The translations under genes were made by a program, and so were the position numbers. The notes beneath the pieces are model-generated. The model saw only the letters and a list, made by a program, of their open reading frames with translations, searched no databases and was not told where the DNA came from. This document shows positions 34,427 through 37,385 of a DNA stretch of 37,385 bases, piece by piece (within the stretch, counting starts at the first letter, position 1; each line of letters starts with the position of its first letter). Origin of the DNA: Pseudomonadota bacterium (GTDB lineage Bacteria; Pseudomonadota; Gammaproteobacteria; Burkholderiales; Burkholderiaceae_C); the NCBI GenBank assembly GCA_018241265.1, contig JAFEEF010000081.1:1-37385 (forward strand), given 5' to 3'.

Positions 34427-35737
34427 ATGACGAGCAGCGCGCAGCGCGGATCGGCGACTTACTCGGGCGTGCGCGGCGGCGCCTCGGCAGGCGATCAGAC
34501 CGACCTCGCCTGGCAGGCCACGCGGGCGCAGACCGCCGTCGCGACCCAGTTCGTCCGGGACCAGGACGCCTACCTCGCCGACGACGCCAAGCGCGACATC
34601 GGCCGCCAGACCAACGCGAACGAATACGAGCTGTTCGTCTCGTGCGCCCCGGCCGAGGCGCTGCAGCAGCAGATCGATCATCTGCATCCCGCCTACATCG
34701 TCGTGCACGACATCGCGACGACGGCATCGCGCAAGCTGCTCGCCGGCGTCGCCGCCGCATTCGGCCGTGCGGTGCAGAAGCTGACGATCCGTCGCCAGGG
34801 TTACGGCACCGCGCTCGCGACGATCGAGTTCATCGAGCTCGCGACCGCGGCCGGCGGCACCTTGCGCATGTATTCGACCGACGCCGACACCGATGCGGCG
34901 TCGCGCCGCGCGATCGCGCGCCTGTTGCTCGCCCAGGCGCGGCTCGCCGTCGTGATGGTCGGCGACTTGCCGCCGCACGGCATCGCTCCGGCACTGCAGC
35001 CGCTGCGCGACGACATCCTCGCCGGTCCCTGGCCGAACCGCCAGCTCCTGCTGCTGCCGCTGGCGTCGGCGAGCCAGGTCGTCAACGAAGGCGTCGAGCT
35101 GACGCGCGGCACCGGCGTGATGGTGCGCACGACGCCGCAAGTCACGCGCCCGGCGGATGCCTGGGGCTTCATCCATGGCACCTGGAGCCGGATGCGCGAG
35201 CAGGCCGGAACCGACGATGCCTATGCGCCCGCGCTCGCCAACTTTGCCGACATGCCGACCCGGCCGGCCGCAGCCGCCGGCGCGGCGCGCGGCACGCCGC
35301 CGCTGTCCATGCGCCCGATGCCGGCGCTGCCGCGCGCCGCGGCCGAGCGGCCCGATCCGGCGCAAGATCTGCTCGGCACCTACGTCCATCGCCTGAGCGA
35401 ACTCGCCGGCGTCGTGAGCTGCTGCGTGTTCGAGGTGTCGACGCGGCGCGCCGTGGCGCACGCCGGCGCCCGGCCGGACGCCGCCGATCTGGCGTCTCAC
35501 GGCGGCGAACTGCTCGCCGCCATGGCGCTGACGAGCCGCACCCTCGGTCTCGGCCACGCGCTGCCCGAAGCGGCGATCACCCTCGGTTCGCATCACCTGC
35601 TGCTGCGCCCGGTGCCGCGCCATCCGGGCCTCGCGCTGCACGCCGTGCTCGACAAGACGCACGCCAACCTGACGCTGGCGCGCCTGCAGGTGCAACGGCT
35701 GGACGCGCTGTTCGGCGAGCCCGTCGCCGCGCGCTGA
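34427..35737 (+). CDS. protein of unknown function with C-terminal roadblock/LC7-like domain
   Basis: This is a 436-residue protein from ATG 34427. The frame is open further upstream, but without coding character and with low-complexity basic residues. Residues about 1-60 are hydrophilic. About 60-260 form an alpha/beta domain (ANEYELFVSCAP, HPAYIVVHDI, ARLAVVMVGDLPP) of no family I recognise. A Pro/Ala/Met linker follows at about 285-315. The last 110 residues (LGTYVHRLSELAGVVSCCVF, ITLGSHHLLLRPVP, LHAVLDKTHANLTLARLQ) have the strand-helix order of roadblock/LC7 domains, which often control small GTPases or chemosensory motility systems. No GTPase gene is adjacent. Convergent with clpB, 24 bases apart; only a 5-bp hairpin (35744-35757) lies between. 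Confidence 0.7.
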   Translation: MTSSAQRGSATYSGVRGGASAGDQTDLAWQATRAQTAVATQFVRDQDAYLADDAKRDIGRQTNANEYELFVSCAPAEALQQQIDHLHPAYIVVHDIATTASRKLLAGVAAAFGRAVQKLTIRRQGYGTALATIEFIELATAAGGTLRMYSTDADTDAASRRAIARLLLAQARLAVVMVGDLPPHGIAPALQPLRDDILAGPWPNRQLLLLPLASASQVVNEGVELTRGTGVMVRTTPQVTRPADAWGFIHGTWSRMREQAGTDDAYAPALANFADMPTRPAAAAGAARGTPPLSMRPMPALPRAAAERPDPAQDLLGTYVHRLSELAGVVSCCVFEVSTRRAVAHAGARPDAADLASHGGELLAAMALTSRTLGLGHALPEAAITLGSHHLLLRPVPRHPGLALHAVLDKTHANLTLARLQVQRLDALFGEPVAAR

Positions 35738-35761
35738 AGCGCACGGCGACCGCGCCGCCGC

Positions 35762-37385
<1,624 letters not shown>

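Overview
This window is a chromosomal segment of a high-GC (roughly two-thirds G+C) proteobacterium, most likely a betaproteobacterium of the order Burkholderiales or a close relative. The main evidence is the rpsF-priB-rpsR-rplI-dnaB order, a porin that looks like the betaproteobacterial DUF3138 group, and the general gene style. No rRNA, tRNA, IS element or CRISPR array was seen.

Left part (1-7758). On the minus strand, isocitrate lyase (aceA) precedes a cut-off gene for an ACT-domain protein of unknown role. A class I glutamine amidotransferase and a ureohydrolase (agmatinase-like) are divergently transcribed. An isolated glutamine-hydrolysing asparagine synthetase and an Lrp/AsnC regulator follow on the minus strand.

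Middle part (7919-23913). Thirteen genes in a row on the plus strand form a polyamine/amine utilisation cluster: omega-amino-acid:pyruvate aminotransferase, gamma-glutamylputrescine oxidase (puuB), gamma-glutamyl-GABA hydrolase (puuD), gamma-glutamylputrescine synthetase (puuA), putrescine:pyruvate aminotransferase (spuC), a complete spermidine/putrescine ABC importer (potFGHI), an outer-membrane porin-like protein, an aldehyde dehydrogenase (puuC type), a second glutamine-synthetase-like enzyme (GlnT type) and a DMT/EamA transporter. Porin and importer could bring polyamines across both membranes. Putrescine could then be degraded by a gamma-glutamylated route (PuuA, PuuB, PuuC, PuuD) and by direct transamination (SpuC), meeting at GABA. 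A textbook sigma-54 (-24/-12) promoter lies in front of potF, implying control by nitrogen status or an amine-sensing activator.

Right-middle part (23933-29833). This is a loosely organised region: dusA, a lower-GC LOG/SLOG-family gene that looks foreign, a lipoprotein with an NTF2-like domain, a relic of a glutathione S-transferase start, two tiny membrane proteins, two overlapping alpha/beta-hydrolase genes and another EamA transporter.

Right part (29820-37385). The conserved rpsF-priB-rpsR-rplI operon ends in a strong intrinsic terminator and is followed by dnaB. DnaB carries a 351-residue intein inserted inside the Walker A loop. It starts with Ala, has a LAGLIDADG endonuclease, and shows the Trp-Cys-Thr signature of class 3 inteins. 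This is the most striking single feature of the window. A roadblock-like protein gene and the 3' two-thirds of clpB close the window.
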